Shown here: positions 9,103-17,685 of the stretch, one piece after another
Layout: each line of letters begins with the position of its first letter
How positions within the stretch are numbered: the first letter of the stretch is position 1
DNA from: Salaquimonas pukyongi
GTDB lineage: Bacteria; Pseudomonadota; Alphaproteobacteria; Rhizobiales; Rhizobiaceae
Length of the DNA: 64,000 nucleotides
Reading direction: 5' to 3'
NCBI RefSeq assembly: GCF_001953055.1
Contig: NZ_CP019044.1
Location: 2,542,001 to 2,606,000, forward strand
Translations under genes and position numbers: made by a program
Notes under the pieces: model-generated
What the model was told of the DNA's origin: nothing
Databases searched by the model: none
The model's input: the letters and a program-made list of their open reading frames with translations, nothing else

Positions 9103-9312
9103 ATGAAAACCCTGATCGCAGCATTTGCCCTGACCGTAGCAACCGCGGGCGCAGCTTTCGCCACCGATGCCAATCAGCAGGGCGTACCCGCCAGCCTGAT
9201 GAACAAGGCAGCCCACTCCAGCGCCATGGTTTCCGGCTTCACCGGTGTTTCCGGCGGCAACGATTACCGTGCCGACACCAATCAGGGTGGTATCCCCGCT
9301 TCCCTGCGCTAG
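9103..9312 (+). CDS. Small secreted protein with a duplicated NQxGxPASL motif
   Basis: A 69-residue protein with a clear signal peptide (MKTLIAAFALTVATAGAAFA), leaving a mature chain of about 49 residues. The mature part contains DANQQGVPASL at its start and DTNQGGIPASL at its end, an internal duplication that frames a Ser/Gly-rich middle. AAAGGA lies 8 bases before the ATG. I recognise no family. The last codon CGC is followed by TAG, and this TAG is the outer TA plus first G of the MITE-like element at 9310-9620. The original C-terminus may therefore have been cut or reset by that insertion. A periplasmic or extracellular location is inferred from the signal peptide. Confidence 0.75.
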   Translation: MKTLIAAFALTVATAGAAFATDANQQGVPASLMNKAAHSSAMVSGFTGVSGGNDYRADTNQGGIPASLR

Positions 9313-9620
9313 AGCGTGTCCGGTTTAAATGGAAGCAGTTTGCATGGATGGATTTTTCGTTTCCGGCAAGCAGAACACCGCAGCGCGGTGCCTTGCCACC
9401 TCGCGAGGATTTCGACGAAGCCAGAACGCAAAAGACACCACAGCCGGGCACTTAACATCATGAATGTATCGGGTTTTCTGCAATCGTTTGAACCTGGTTC
9501 CTTGCCCTTCGGGCAGCGCCGGAAAATACTGACAGTGCCTGCACTGCGCCGCATTTTCCTCCTTGCCGAAGACCAAACTCCCGGCGTTCAAACGATTCCA
9601 TCTAACCAAGACACGCTCTA
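9310..9620. mobile_element. MITE-like element with terminal inverted repeats and TA flanks
   Basis: The ends are TAGAGCGTGTC and its exact complement GACACGCTCTA. Similarity continues inward for roughly 30 bp (GGTTTAAATGGAA against GGTTAGATGGAA). Both ends are bordered by TA, the target duplication typical of IS630/Tc1-mariner transposons and their MITEs. Inside, AATCGTTTGAAC (9482-9493) and GTTCAAACGATT (9586-9597) form a second perfect inverted repeat. Between these lies another stem built from GGAAAAT/ATTTTCC and CAGTGC/GCACTG. The 311 bp contain no plausible coding frame, so the element is non-autonomous. It sits between the small secreted gene and its terminator and supplies that gene's stop codon. 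Confidence 0.7.
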
Positions 9621-9641
9621 AGGAAATCAGACACACAGACC

Positions 9642-9675
9642 AAAAAAGGGTCCGGAAATCTCCGGGCCCTTTTTT
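9642..9675. terminator. Bidirectional rho-independent terminator
   Basis: AAAAAAGGG-T-CCGG, a six-base loop, then CCGG-G-CCCTTTTTT forms a strong hairpin with one G-T pair, an A run on one side and a T run on the other. It serves both the plus-strand transcript of the small secreted gene and the convergent DUF4031 gene, whose TAA stop overlaps the T run. Confidence 0.85.
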
Positions 9676-9958
9676 ATTCAGCTGCCTGTAGGGCGCCCTT
9701 GCGCACCCGAACCTTCCGGTAAAGGGCTACAACCTCGCGCCGGCTGATGGAGAGCGCTCCCATCCGAAGTGCACGGTCCCGCTCCAGGCCGGTAATGTCA
9801 TAGTGTGGCGCAGCCGTCTTCGGCGGCCCCTGATATGACAGGCGGTGAATTCCCAACCGGTGGGCAAAACGGTGCAGTTCCGCCTCGCCGTCGGCCATCA
9901 GGTGGCACCACTTTCTGCCCTTCCACCGCCAGATCGCATCATCCACATAGACGGCCAA
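9674..9958 (-). CDS. DUF4031 domain-containing protein
   Basis: A 94-residue protein starting at TTG 9958 (MAVYVDDAIWRWKGRKW). The alignment of this start with the family's usual MxVYVDD opening is the reason for choosing it; the open frame continues upstream into the FadD coding region but lacks family similarity there. Other landmarks are WCHLMADGEAELHRFA, PHYDI and the basic ALYRKVRVRKG tail. DUF4031 proteins are small and uncharacterised. The gene follows fadD by 11 bp on the same strand, so co-transcription is likely. No membrane segment or signal peptide is visible. Confidence 0.85.
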   Translation of the reverse strand: MAVYVDDAIWRWKGRKWCHLMADGEAELHRFAHRLGIHRLSYQGPPKTAAPHYDITGLERDRALRMGALSISRREVVALYRKVRVRKGALQAAE

Positions 9959-9969
9959 TGCGCCGCCGC

Positions 9970-11754
9970 CTATTCGTCCCGCAATTTGCGGCGCAGGATT
10001 TTCCCGACATTGGTCTTGGGCAGTTCCTCCCGGAACTCGATATATTTTGGCCGCTTGTAGTTTGTCAGGTTCTTGGCGCACCAGGCTTTCACATCATCCT
10101 CGGAAACACCGGCATCCTTGCGCACCACGAACAATTTCACCACTTCACCGGAACGCTCATCCGGTACGCCGATCGCCGCTGCCTCGACAATCCCTTCATG
10201 GGAGGCAGCCACTTCCTCGACCTCATTGGGATAAACATTGAAGCCCGACACAAGGATCATGTCCTTCTTGCGGTCGACGATCTTGGTGTACCCCTCCTTG
10301 TCCATGAACCCCATGTCGCCGGAGCGGAAGAAGCCGTCCTTGGTCATCACCTTGGCGGTTTCGTCGGAGCGATTCCAGTATCCCTTCATCACCTGCGGCC
10401 CGCGAATGCAGATTTCACCCACCTCGCCGAGCGGCAGATCCTTGCCTTTCTCGTCGCGAATGGCAATGTCCGTGCTGGGAAGCGGCAGGCCGATCGTGCC
10501 GGAAAACTCTTCCGCATCGAACCGGTTTGCCGTGGCAACCGGCGAGGTCTCCGACAGGCCGTAGCCTTCCGAAATCGTGCAACCGGTCATCTGCTGCCAG
10601 CGTTCGGCAACCGGCCGCTGCACCGCCATGCCGCCGCCAAGCGTCAACCGCAGGCCGCTGAAGTCGAGCTTGGCAAAGTCCTCATTGTTCATCATGGCAT
10701 TAAACAGCGTGTTGAGGCCCGGCAATACATTGAAATCCCATTTGCCCAGCTCCTTGATGAAGGCGGGTATGTCGCGCGGATTGGGGATCAGCACGTTGTG
10801 CGCACCCTGCTCCATGCCCATGATGGCATTCACCGTCAGTGCGAAGATGTGATAGAGCGGCAGGGCACAAACATAGGTCAGGCTGGCCGGGCGCCCTCCC
10901 TTGCGATAGGCCACCTCGACCCAAAGCGCGTTCTGGGCTGCGTTCGACAAGACGTTCGAGTTGGACAGCGCCGCACCCTTGGAAACGCCCGTCGTCCCGC
11001 CGGTATATTGCAGGAAGGCAACATCGTCATGGCTGGTGGGAACCGTCGCAAAGCCGGCCCCATTGCCCGCCATCACGCTGCCATAGGCAGTGTGGCCGGG
11101 CAGATCCCATGCAGGAACCATCTTCTTGACCTTGCGCACGACAAAATTGACGATCGTGCCCTTCAGCCCACCCATCTGATCACCCATGGCAGTTACCACC
11201 ACGTGCTCGACCGGCGTCTTGCCCATCACCTGTTGCAGTGTGTTGGCAAAATTTTCCAGAATGAAGATGGCCTTGGCGCCACTGTCATTGAGCTGGTGCT
11301 CAAGTTCCCGCGGGGTATAGAGCGGATTGACGTTCACAACCGTGCAACCGGCACGCAGAATGCCCATCATCACCGCCGGGTATTGCAGAATATTGGGCAT
11401 CATGATGGCGACCCGGTCGCCCTTTTTCAGGCCGTGGGCCTGAAGCCATGCACCGACCACCGATGACTGCTCCAAAAGTTCGCTATAGGTGATGGTCTTG
11501 CCCATGCAGGAAAAGACCGGCCGGCTTGAAAACTTGCGGCAGGAATCCTCCAGCAGCTCGGCAACCGAGTTATGGGGCAGCGGTCCGATCTCGCTTGGAA
11601 CGTCCGGCGGGTAGGACTTCAGCCAGGGTTTCGCCGCATAGGGTGATTTTGTTGATGCAGCCGGTTTTCGCTTGCTGGCCGCCGGCTTCCTGGAAGCCGT
11701 CTTGCGTGCCGTCGTCTTTTTTGCGGTTTTTCCTGCGGTCGTGGATTTTGCCAT
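9970..11754 (-). CDS. Long-chain fatty acid--CoA ligase (FadD-like, ANL superfamily)
   Basis: A 594-residue AMP-forming acyl-CoA ligase. The P-loop-like motif YTGGTTGVSKGA, GYGLSETSP and the hinge YTKIVDRKKDMILVSG are all present, and the C-terminal subdomain ends with KTNVGKILRRKLRDE, containing the catalytic Lys. It activates fatty acids with ATP and CoA for beta-oxidation or lipid synthesis. The first ~45 residues are an unusual Lys/Ala/Thr/Arg-rich tail (for example KKTTARKTASRKPAASKRK), resembling histone H1-like tails and absent from most FadD proteins. GGGAGG lies before the ATG at 11754, which supports this start and so the tail. DUF4031 follows 11 bp downstream. Confidence 0.9.
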   Translation of the reverse strand: MAKSTTAGKTAKKTTARKTASRKPAASKRKPAASTKSPYAAKPWLKSYPPDVPSEIGPLPHNSVAELLEDSCRKFSSRPVFSCMGKTITYSELLEQSSVVGAWLQAHGLKKGDRVAIMMPNILQYPAVMMGILRAGCTVVNVNPLYTPRELEHQLNDSGAKAIFILENFANTLQQVMGKTPVEHVVVTAMGDQMGGLKGTIVNFVVRKVKKMVPAWDLPGHTAYGSVMAGNGAGFATVPTSHDDVAFLQYTGGTTGVSKGAALSNSNVLSNAAQNALWVEVAYRKGGRPASLTYVCALPLYHIFALTVNAIMGMEQGAHNVLIPNPRDIPAFIKELGKWDFNVLPGLNTLFNAMMNNEDFAKLDFSGLRLTLGGGMAVQRPVAERWQQMTGCTISEGYGLSETSPVATANRFDAEEFSGTIGLPLPSTDIAIRDEKGKDLPLGEVGEICIRGPQVMKGYWNRSDETAKVMTKDGFFRSGDMGFMDKEGYTKIVDRKKDMILVSGFNVYPNEVEEVAASHEGIVEAAAIGVPDERSGEVVKLFVVRKDAGVSEDDVKAWCAKNLTNYKRPKYIEFREELPKTNVGKILRRKLRDE

Positions 11755-11939
11755 GGTTTTCCTCCCTGCCGGACGAACCCTCTATCCGGCACCATTATCG
11801 AATGTATCATGGATAACGGCGCATAAAAGAGCCATTCGCCAATTCAATGCCCCTCCCGAAGCCTGCAGCATGCGCACCGGTGACCGTGTGCCTGAAAGAC
11901 ATGTCCTCCGGTCCTCATTCCGCCTATCAAGAACTTCCC

Positions 11940-11954
11940 TTTACGTCAATGTAA
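11940..11954. promoter_or_regulatory. Possible MerR/LiuR-type operator upstream of the FadD-like gene
   Basis: TTTACGTCAATGTAA, about 190 bp upstream of the ligase start, resembles the TTTACGT..ACGTAAA operators described for MerR-family regulators of branched-chain and fatty acid catabolism in proteobacteria. The symmetry is imperfect in the centre, so this is only a candidate. Confidence 0.3.
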
Positions 11955-12004
11955 CGGGCGCGGGCGGCGTTGGCAGCGACACCTTGCGGCTTCTGTTCAT
12001 GAGT

Positions 12005-12484
12005 TCATGACTTGGCCCGGCGGATCAGTTGTTCCAAAGCCTGCAAAAACGCTGACCGGTCCTTCTGGCTGAACGGCGCGTGAAAGGTTGAAACCGTGCC
12101 GGCTTCCCGCAGTTCCTGACCCAGGTTCCGCATGGCAGATTGCATCCCGATCGTTTCAGGGGTGAACAGCCGGCCGGAATGGCTTGTAACGTGGACGCCT
12201 TTTTCGACCAGCCGCTTGGCAAGCGGCACATCTGCGGTCACGGCAACATCCCCGCAAGCCGCGTTCTCTGCGATCCAGTCGTCGGCAGCGTCAAAAGACG
12301 CCGAAACCACCACATGACGCACCAGCGGGTCGCGCGAAGGCCGCATGCCCGTGTTGGAGACGATAACAACCGGCAGGCAGTGCCGCCCCGCAACTTTCAG
12401 AATTTCCGGTTTGACCGGACATGCATCCCCATCCACGAAAACCGTCGGCGAATGGGCATCACCATTTTCACTGTTGTTCGCCAT
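12005..12484 (-). CDS. UPF0178 (YaiI/YqxD) family protein
   Basis: A 159-residue protein of the YaiI/YqxD family (DUF188). Conserved segments are VFVDGDACPVK near residue 15, VVIVSNTG, SFDAADDWIAE, VAVTADVPLAKRLV and a C-terminal FLQALEQLIRR. The fold is PIN-like, with conserved Asp residues that suggest a metal-dependent nuclease, but family function is unproven. The ATG at 12484 lies inside the end of the XRE regulator gene (17-bp overlap in another frame), so the two are probably co-translated. A start closer to VFVDGD is possible. Confidence 0.88.
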   Translation of the reverse strand: MANNSENGDAHSPTVFVDGDACPVKPEILKVAGRHCLPVVIVSNTGMRPSRDPLVRHVVVSASFDAADDWIAENAACGDVAVTADVPLAKRLVEKGVHVTSHSGRLFTPETIGMQSAMRNLGQELREAGTVSTFHAPFSQKDRSAFLQALEQLIRRAKS

Positions 12485-12863
12485 CGATGGCCAGAATCCG
12501 GTCGAGCGTTCTCTCGATGTTTTCGATCGCCGCCGAGGTCTGGTCGCGAAACGCCTTGATCTCTTCCAGCTGGCGGCGGATCATCCGCACCTCGTCAGTC
12601 AGCGTATCGGAAAGGGGCGCCTTGCCGATGCCTCCAAGCATCCAGCTCGGCGAGACGCCAAGCATGCCGGAAAGACGCACAAGGTGATGTGCCTTGGGCT
12701 CCGAGCGGTCTTTTTCCCAGCTATCAAGGGTCGATGGCTTGATGCCGAGATTCTGGGCAACCGTTGCACGCTCCATGCCGGCGGCATCGCGGGCGCGGGA
12801 TATTCGGCTGCCGAGCGTATCGGAATCCACCGGCTGATCGAAGATGGTGTTCTTGTCGGGCAT
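12468..12863 (-). CDS. XRE-family helix-turn-helix regulator with C-terminal coiled coil
   Basis: A 131-residue protein with an XRE/Cro HTH at about residues 18-75, including ATVAQNLGIKPSTLDSWEKD and a LSGMLGVSPSWMLGG tail typical of phage-repressor-like regulators. Residues 85-125 (VRMIRRQLEEIKAFRDQ and beyond) are predicted helical with heptad character and could serve for dimerisation. It overlaps the UPF0178 gene. There is no phage or plasmid gene nearby, so a chromosomal housekeeping regulator is more likely than a prophage remnant. Its targets are unknown. Confidence 0.85.
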   Translation of the reverse strand: MPDKNTIFDQPVDSDTLGSRISRARDAAGMERATVAQNLGIKPSTLDSWEKDRSEPKAHHLVRLSGMLGVSPSWMLGGIGKAPLSDTLTDEVRMIRRQLEEIKAFRDQTSAAIENIERTLDRILAIDGEQQ

Positions 12864-13043
12864 GTTTCAAGTCCTCGTCATTATCCGGACATTTCCCACA
12901 TTGCCTAACAGCTTGGCGCAACGACTTGAACCGCACCCGGCGAATTCGCGACGAATTGTAGCCATTCGCCGCCTCATGGGCGTTCCATACGATTTGGTTT
13001 GGAAGCCGGCGCAGTTGGCGCTAACGCCAATAATCGGCACAAA

Positions 13044-13571
13044 TCAGCTGTAAGGCAGGTGACACCGGTACATTTCCCAGGTTCTGCCGTCCGGTGTGGA
13101 GTTCTGGAACCGCATCGTTTGTCCGTTCACCATCTCGATGGTGATCACCCGTTTGGAGGTTTCGCCTTCCGCAGTACAGGTCACATTGAGCCGGTGCACG
13201 TTCGACGTGGTGGGTGGAGGCGAATAGGTGCAGAATTCCTCGAACTGGCGAATCGAAGTCGGGGTGATCACCGCAAAGGAATCATAGACAGACTGGTCGA
13301 TCTGGGCACAACCCTGCGCCGAAGCAGCCCACGCACCTATATAGGGCAGTTTGCTCTGGCGCCGGTCATGGGTGGCGGCTTCCTGCGTATCCTTTGCCAG
13401 TTTCGCCGCAGGCTGCAGCACCGCGTCGGGGTTTTCTGCCGTCACCCGTGTTGAACCGCCGGCTGCCGACTGCAACGGATCCGTCGTTGTCTCGGTGCAA
13501 GCTGGCAAAACAAGCCCGGACAATGCAATTACCGTGACCGCAGCCGGAAGGCCACGCCTGTTGATGTTCAT
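13044..13571 (-). CDS. Hypothetical lipoprotein
   Basis: A 175-residue protein starting at the ATG at 13571, which is preceded by GGAGG. The first 26 residues form a lipoprotein signal with lipobox LPAC. The mature protein begins TETTTDPLQSAAG, has a low-complexity Ala/Thr stretch, and then a compact domain with four Cys (AQGCAQ, EFCTYSP, NVTCTAEG, YRCHLPYS). GAWAASAQGC resembles small secreted domains of Hyphomicrobiales in which a GxWA(x)nC motif opens the fold. No enzymatic motif is visible. It is anchored either to the periplasmic face of the inner membrane or to the outer membrane. Confidence 0.75.
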   Translation of the reverse strand: MNINRRGLPAAVTVIALSGLVLPACTETTTDPLQSAAGGSTRVTAENPDAVLQPAAKLAKDTQEAATHDRRQSKLPYIGAWAASAQGCAQIDQSVYDSFAVITPTSIRQFEEFCTYSPPPTTSNVHRLNVTCTAEGETSKRVITIEMVNGQTMRFQNSTPDGRTWEMYRCHLPYS

Positions 13572-13860
13572 GTTTTTTCCTCCCAGTCCCTCAATTTCCC
13601 GGAACAGTGAACCACAGCGGGGGCCGTTCGGCAAACAAATCGGCGCACCATGGATCTGCACCTGGTTCCCATAGGGAACCAATGGCGCGCTGACGCGTTA
13701 CGTCACCAGGAAAGCTGCAGGCTGCCGGCATTGGATGGCAGTATCCCGTCTTGAACGGGAAACAGGCTGGTTTGGAGAGCCACCGGAACGCTAGTGACGG
13801 CGTCTTTCCCGGCCTGCAGCTTTTCGACCTTGTAGCTGCGTTGTTTGAAAGGATCAGAAC

Positions 13861-14046
13861 ATGCCCGAGAATGAAAAAACCATCGTCCATACCTCCCACG
13901 CAGGTGGCGCGGGCTGGTTCGTGGCAGTGCTTTTGCTGCTGCTGATCGCTGCCGGTGTATATTACGTCGCCAACAACGGCTTCACCGGCCAGAAATCGGT
14001 GAACATCGAGTTGAAGGTGCCGGACCCGAGCGGAAACTCCGGTTAA
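13861..14046 (+). CDS. Small single-pass membrane protein
   Basis: A 61-residue protein with a polar N-terminus, one strong membrane segment (WFVAVLLLLLIAAGVYYVA, residues 19-37) and a short mature tail ending IELKVPDPSGNSG. Comparable small proteins are common in Hyphomicrobiales but uncharacterised. It is divergent from the lipoprotein gene and convergent with frmA. The start at 13861 has only a weak AAGGATCAGAAC ribosome binding site. Confidence 0.65.
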   Translation: MPENEKTIVHTSHAGGAGWFVAVLLLLLIAAGVYYVANNGFTGQKSVNIELKVPDPSGNSG

Positions 14047-14090
14047 CCGCTTGAGACTGACAGCCAACCGGCATCGCTTGAGAATTCAAG

Positions 14091-14118
14091 GACCCGCATT
14101 CCGTCCGGAATGCGGGTC
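14091..14118. terminator. Hairpin between convergent genes
   Basis: GACCCGCATTCC, a 4-base loop and GGAATGCGGGTC form a perfect 12-bp stem between the small membrane protein gene and the convergent frmA gene. No long T run follows on either side, so termination may be inefficient or Rho-assisted. Confidence 0.6.
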
Positions 14119-14152
14119 TGCTGGCACAAGCTGAACGTCAAGAAGAGCTGCT

Positions 14153-15265
14153 TCAGAATACAACGACCGACCGGATCGACTTGCCTTCATGCATCAAATC
14201 GAACCCCTTGTTGATGTCTTCCAGCGGCAGGGTGTGGGTGATCATGGGATCGATCTGGATTTTCCCGTCCATATACCAGTCGACGATCTTCGGCACGTCG
14301 GTGCGGCCCCTCGCCCCGCCAAATGCCGTACCCCGCCATGAACGCCCGGTGACCAACTGGAACGGCCGCGTTGAAATCTCCTGGCCAGCACCGGCCACGC
14401 CGATAATGATCGATTCGCCCCAGCCCTTGTGGGCACATTCGAGCGCGGCCCGCATTACCTTCACATTGCCGATGCATTCGAAGGAATAGTCGGCCCCGCC
14501 ACCGGTGAGTTCCACAAGGTGCTCGACCAGCTTGTCCTCGCCAACATCCCTGGGATTGACGAAATGGGTCAAGCCGAACTTGCGGCCCCATTCCTCCTTG
14601 GACGGGTTCATGTCAACACCGACGACCATGTTGGCGCCCACCAGGGCAGCCCCCTGAATGACATTAAGCCCGATGCCGCCAAGGCCGAACACGACGACGT
14701 TCGAGCCGGGCTCCACCTTCGCCGTGTTGATAACCGCACCAATACCGGTGGTCACGCCGCAGCCGATGTAACAGATCTTGTCGAACGGTGCCTTCTCGTT
14801 GACCTTCGCCAGCGCGATTTCCGGCAAAACGGTATGATTGGCGAAGGTCGAACAGCCCATATAGTGGAAAATCTTCTCGCCTTTATAGGAAAAGCGCGAC
14901 GTGCCGTCCGGCATCAAGCCCTGTCCCTGGGTCGAGCGGATCGCCTGGCACAGATTAGTCTTCGGATTGAGGCAGTATTCGCACTCACGGCATTCCGGCG
15001 TGTAAAGCGGAATAACATGGTCCCCCTTTTTCAGTGACTTCACACCGGGACCCACATCGACCACGACACCGGCACCCTCATGACCCAAAATCGCCGGGAA
15101 AATGCCTTCGGGATCGGCGCCCGAGAGGGTGAACTCATCGGTATGGCAGATGCCGGTCGCCTTGACCTCCACCAGCACTTCGCCTTCTTTCGGGCCGTCC
15201 AGATCCACTTCGACGATTTCCAGCGGTTTGCCGGCTTCAAAAGCCACGGCGGCACGGGTTTTCAT
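14153..15265 (-). CDS. frmA: S-(hydroxymethyl)glutathione dehydrogenase / class III alcohol dehydrogenase
   Basis: The 370-residue enzyme is a class III zinc alcohol dehydrogenase. It shows [12 protein letters not shown] with the catalytic zinc Cys, [12 protein letters not shown], the structural zinc cluster [17 protein letters not shown], the NAD-binding [10 protein letters not shown] and a YSFECIG segment. It oxidises S-hydroxymethylglutathione (formed from formaldehyde and glutathione) to S-formylglutathione, and can also reduce S-nitrosoglutathione. No S-formylglutathione hydrolase (FrmB) or FrmR regulator lies next to it. A GGAGGAGTG stretch just before the ATG provides the ribosome binding site. 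The role is formaldehyde detoxification in the cytoplasm. Confidence 0.95.
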   Translation of the reverse strand: MKTRAAVAFEAGKPLEIVEVDLDGPKEGEVLVEVKATGICHTDEFTLSGADPEGIFPAILGHEGAGVVVDVGPGVKSLKKGDHVIPLYTPECRECEYCLNPKTNLCQAIRSTQGQGLMPDGTSRFSYKGEKIFHYMGCSTFANHTVLPEIALAKVNEKAPFDKICYIGCGVTTGIGAVINTAKVEPGSNVVVFGLGGIGLNVIQGAALVGANMVVGVDMNPSKEEWGRKFGLTHFVNPRDVGEDKLVEHLVELTGGGADYSFECIGNVKVMRAALECAHKGWGESIIIGVAGAGQEISTRPFQLVTGRSWRGTAFGGARGRTDVPKIVDWYMDGKIQIDPMITHTLPLEDINKGFDLMHEGKSIRSVVVF

Positions 15266-15363
15266 GGGGCAGCACTCCTCCGGTTTGTCACATATTGGAA
15301 CAAAGACTAGTGCCTTTCACGCCCGGATGGAAGCAGGGCAGGCTGCCTCGCGTGCCAAAAAAC

Positions 15364-17685
15364 CTATGACTTCATCCCCTGGCATGCTTGCAGGATCGCT
15401 TCCGGTGTTGCCGGCGCGTCAAGGGCAGGCACTTTGCCCGGATTGAGCGAGGCAATGGCCATGGTAATGGCCGAAAACACGCTGGTTGCCAGCATCAAGG
15501 GCGGTTCACCCACCGCCTTGGAACGGTAGATGGTTTTCGCCGGATTGCCCGCCGATTTGTACAGCGCCACATTGAAGGCCTCCGGTACGTCCGACGCAGT
15601 CGGGATTTTATAGGTCGACGGCGCATGGGTGCGCAGCCTGCCTTCCTCATCGAAGACCAACTCTTCGGTGGTCAGCCAGCCCATGCCCTGAACGAAACCG
15701 CCTTCGATCTGGCCGATGTCGATCGCCGGATTGATCGAGGCACCCACATCGTGAAGGATATCGACCCGGTCGACCTTCATTTCGCCTGTAAGCGTGTCGA
15801 TGGTGACTTCCGAACACGATGCACCATAGGCAAAGTAGAGAAACGGATTGCCGGATATCGCCTCCCGGTCCCAGGTGATGTTCGGGGTCGAAAAATAGCC
15901 GGTTGCCGACAATTGCACCCGCTCCAGAAAACACGTCTTGGCAAGCTCGCCAAAGGGTATTTCGCGCCCGCCGATAAAAACATATCCTCCAGAAAACTTT
16001 ACCTGTGAGGGTTTTGCCTGGTAAAGCCGGCAGGCGACTTTCACCATGCGCTCGCGAATGGTTTCGGCAGCCCGCCGTGCTGCCATACCGTTAAGATCGG
16101 ACCCGGAGGAAGCCGCCGTCGGCGTCGTATTCGGCACCTTGTCTGTGGTGGTGGCGGTAATTCTCACCCTGGCGATGTCGACGCCGAATATCTCAGCCAC
16201 TACCTGGGCAACCTTCAGATAAAGCCCCTGTCCCATTTCCGTGCCCCCATGGTTCACCTGGATGGAACCATCGGTATAGACATGCACCAGCGCACCGGCC
16301 TGATTGAGATGCTTCAAGGTGAAGGCAATGCCAAATTTCACCGGAGTGAGCGCAATTCCTTTCTTTAGGAAATTGTTTTGTTCGTTGAACCGCGCAATCG
16401 CCTTGCGGCGGCGCTGATAAGCGCTGCTTCGTTCCAGCTCATCGACAACTTCATTGAGGATATTGTCCTTTACCGCCATGCCGTAGGGCGTGACGGAGCG
16501 ACCGCGCCGGTAAAAGTTGCGGCGGCGGATTTCAAGCGGGTCCTCATCCATCTCAATGGCGATGGCATCCATCATCCGCTCGGAAAAGACCATGCCCTGC
16601 GGCCCGCCAAAGCCGCGAAAGGCAGTATTGGAAACCGTATTGGTAAAAATCCGCTGCGAATGAATCCGGCAATCGGGATAGTAATAGGCATTGTCTGCGT
16701 GAAACATCGTGCGGTCGTTGACGCCGAGCGACAGATCGGCCGAGCAGCCGCAGCGCCCGGCAAAGTCCACATCAACCGCGTCGAGCACGCCGCGCCGGTC
16801 AAAACCGGCCTCATAGCGCACGTGAAAATCATGCCGCTTGCCGGTTGCCACCATATCGTCGTCACGGTCGAGCCGCATCTTGCAGGGCCGTCCGGTAATG
16901 CTGGAGGCAAGCGCGGCAAGACAGGCCCATTGTCCGGCCTGGCTTTCCTTGCCGCCAAAGCCGCCCCCCATGCGCCGGCACTCGCAAACGATGGCCGCAT
17001 CGGGAAGGCCCAGCATGCGCGCCACCAGATGCTGCACTTCTGTGGGATGCTGGGTGGAACAGTGAACCCGCATGTCGCCTGCTTCACCGGGCACCGCCAT
17101 CGATACCTGGCCTTCCAGATAAAAGTGCTCCTGGCCGCCAATGGAGATCTCGCCCTTCAGGCGTTTCGCCGACTGTTTCAGCGCCGATTTCACATCACCG
17201 CGCCTGAACGTATAGGGATCAAGCACGGTTTTCCTGGCAGCCAGCCCCTGCTGCACCGTGACCAGCGGCTTTGCCTTGGCATAATCCACTTTGGCAAGCC
17301 GCGCCGCCTGCCGCGCCTGCTGGCGGGTTTCCGCGGCCACGGCAAACAGCACCTGGCCGCAAAACAGGATTTCCTTTTCCGCCAGGATCGGGTCGCCGCC
17401 AATGGAAGGGCTGCAATCGTTGACGCCGGGAACATCCTTTGCCGTCAGCACTGCAACCACACCCGGCGCTGCCCGCACGGCGCTCAGATCCAGCTTTTTC
17501 AGCTTTCCCGCTGCAATCGCAGAAAGTCCCGGCGCAAGATGCAGGCAGCCTTCCGGTTCCAGAATATCGTCCACATAGGCCGCTGTTCCGGCAACGTGCT
17601 TTGCCGCGCTGTCATGGGCAAGCGCCTTGCCGACGGTGACAACATCCTCGCGCAGGGAATTGGGCTGGATGCGTTTTCCCATCAC
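15364..17685 (-). CDS. xdhB: Xanthine dehydrogenase, molybdopterin-binding subunit
   Basis: A 773-residue molybdenum-binding subunit of the xanthine oxidase family, the normal length for bacterial XdhB. The N-terminal domain includes HVAGTAAYVDDI. The Mo domain includes GGGFGGKESQ, FRGFGGPQGM, GGTEMGQGLY and the C-terminal GEPPLMLATSVFSAI, which holds the catalytic Glu. With XdhA it oxidises hypoxanthine and xanthine to uric acid in the cytoplasm. Its ATG overlaps the stop of xdhA (ATGA), a sign of coupled translation. XdhC, the factor that inserts the sulfurated cofactor, usually follows directly but is not here; the next gene downstream is frmA. Confidence 0.94.
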   Translation of the reverse strand: MMGKRIQPNSLREDVVTVGKALAHDSAAKHVAGTAAYVDDILEPEGCLHLAPGLSAIAAGKLKKLDLSAVRAAPGVVAVLTAKDVPGVNDCSPSIGGDPILAEKEILFCGQVLFAVAAETRQQARQAARLAKVDYAKAKPLVTVQQGLAARKTVLDPYTFRRGDVKSALKQSAKRLKGEISIGGQEHFYLEGQVSMAVPGEAGDMRVHCSTQHPTEVQHLVARMLGLPDAAIVCECRRMGGGFGGKESQAGQWACLAALASSITGRPCKMRLDRDDDMVATGKRHDFHVRYEAGFDRRGVLDAVDVDFAGRCGCSADLSLGVNDRTMFHADNAYYYPDCRIHSQRIFTNTVSNTAFRGFGGPQGMVFSERMMDAIAIEMDEDPLEIRRRNFYRRGRSVTPYGMAVKDNILNEVVDELERSSAYQRRRKAIARFNEQNNFLKKGIALTPVKFGIAFTLKHLNQAGALVHVYTDGSIQVNHGGTEMGQGLYLKVAQVVAEIFGVDIARVRITATTTDKVPNTTPTAASSGSDLNGMAARRAAETIRERMVKVACRLYQAKPSQVKFSGGYVFIGGREIPFGELAKTCFLERVQLSATGYFSTPNITWDREAISGNPFLYFAYGASCSEVTIDTLTGEMKVDRVDILHDVGASINPAIDIGQIEGGFVQGMGWLTTEELVFDEEGRLRTHAPSTYKIPTASDVPEAFNVALYKSAGNPAKTIYRSKAVGEPPLMLATSVFSAITMAIASLNPGKVPALDAPATPEAILQACQGMKS

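Noticed and set aside
9320-9640. Several short open frames on both strands after the small secreted gene
   Set aside because: They fall inside the hairpin-rich MITE-like element and have no ribosome binding sites or family features.
9805-11466. 553-codon open frame on the plus strand
   Set aside because: Antisense to the FadD-like ligase, whose motifs are complete; the plus-strand product has the His/Arg-rich composition of a shadow.
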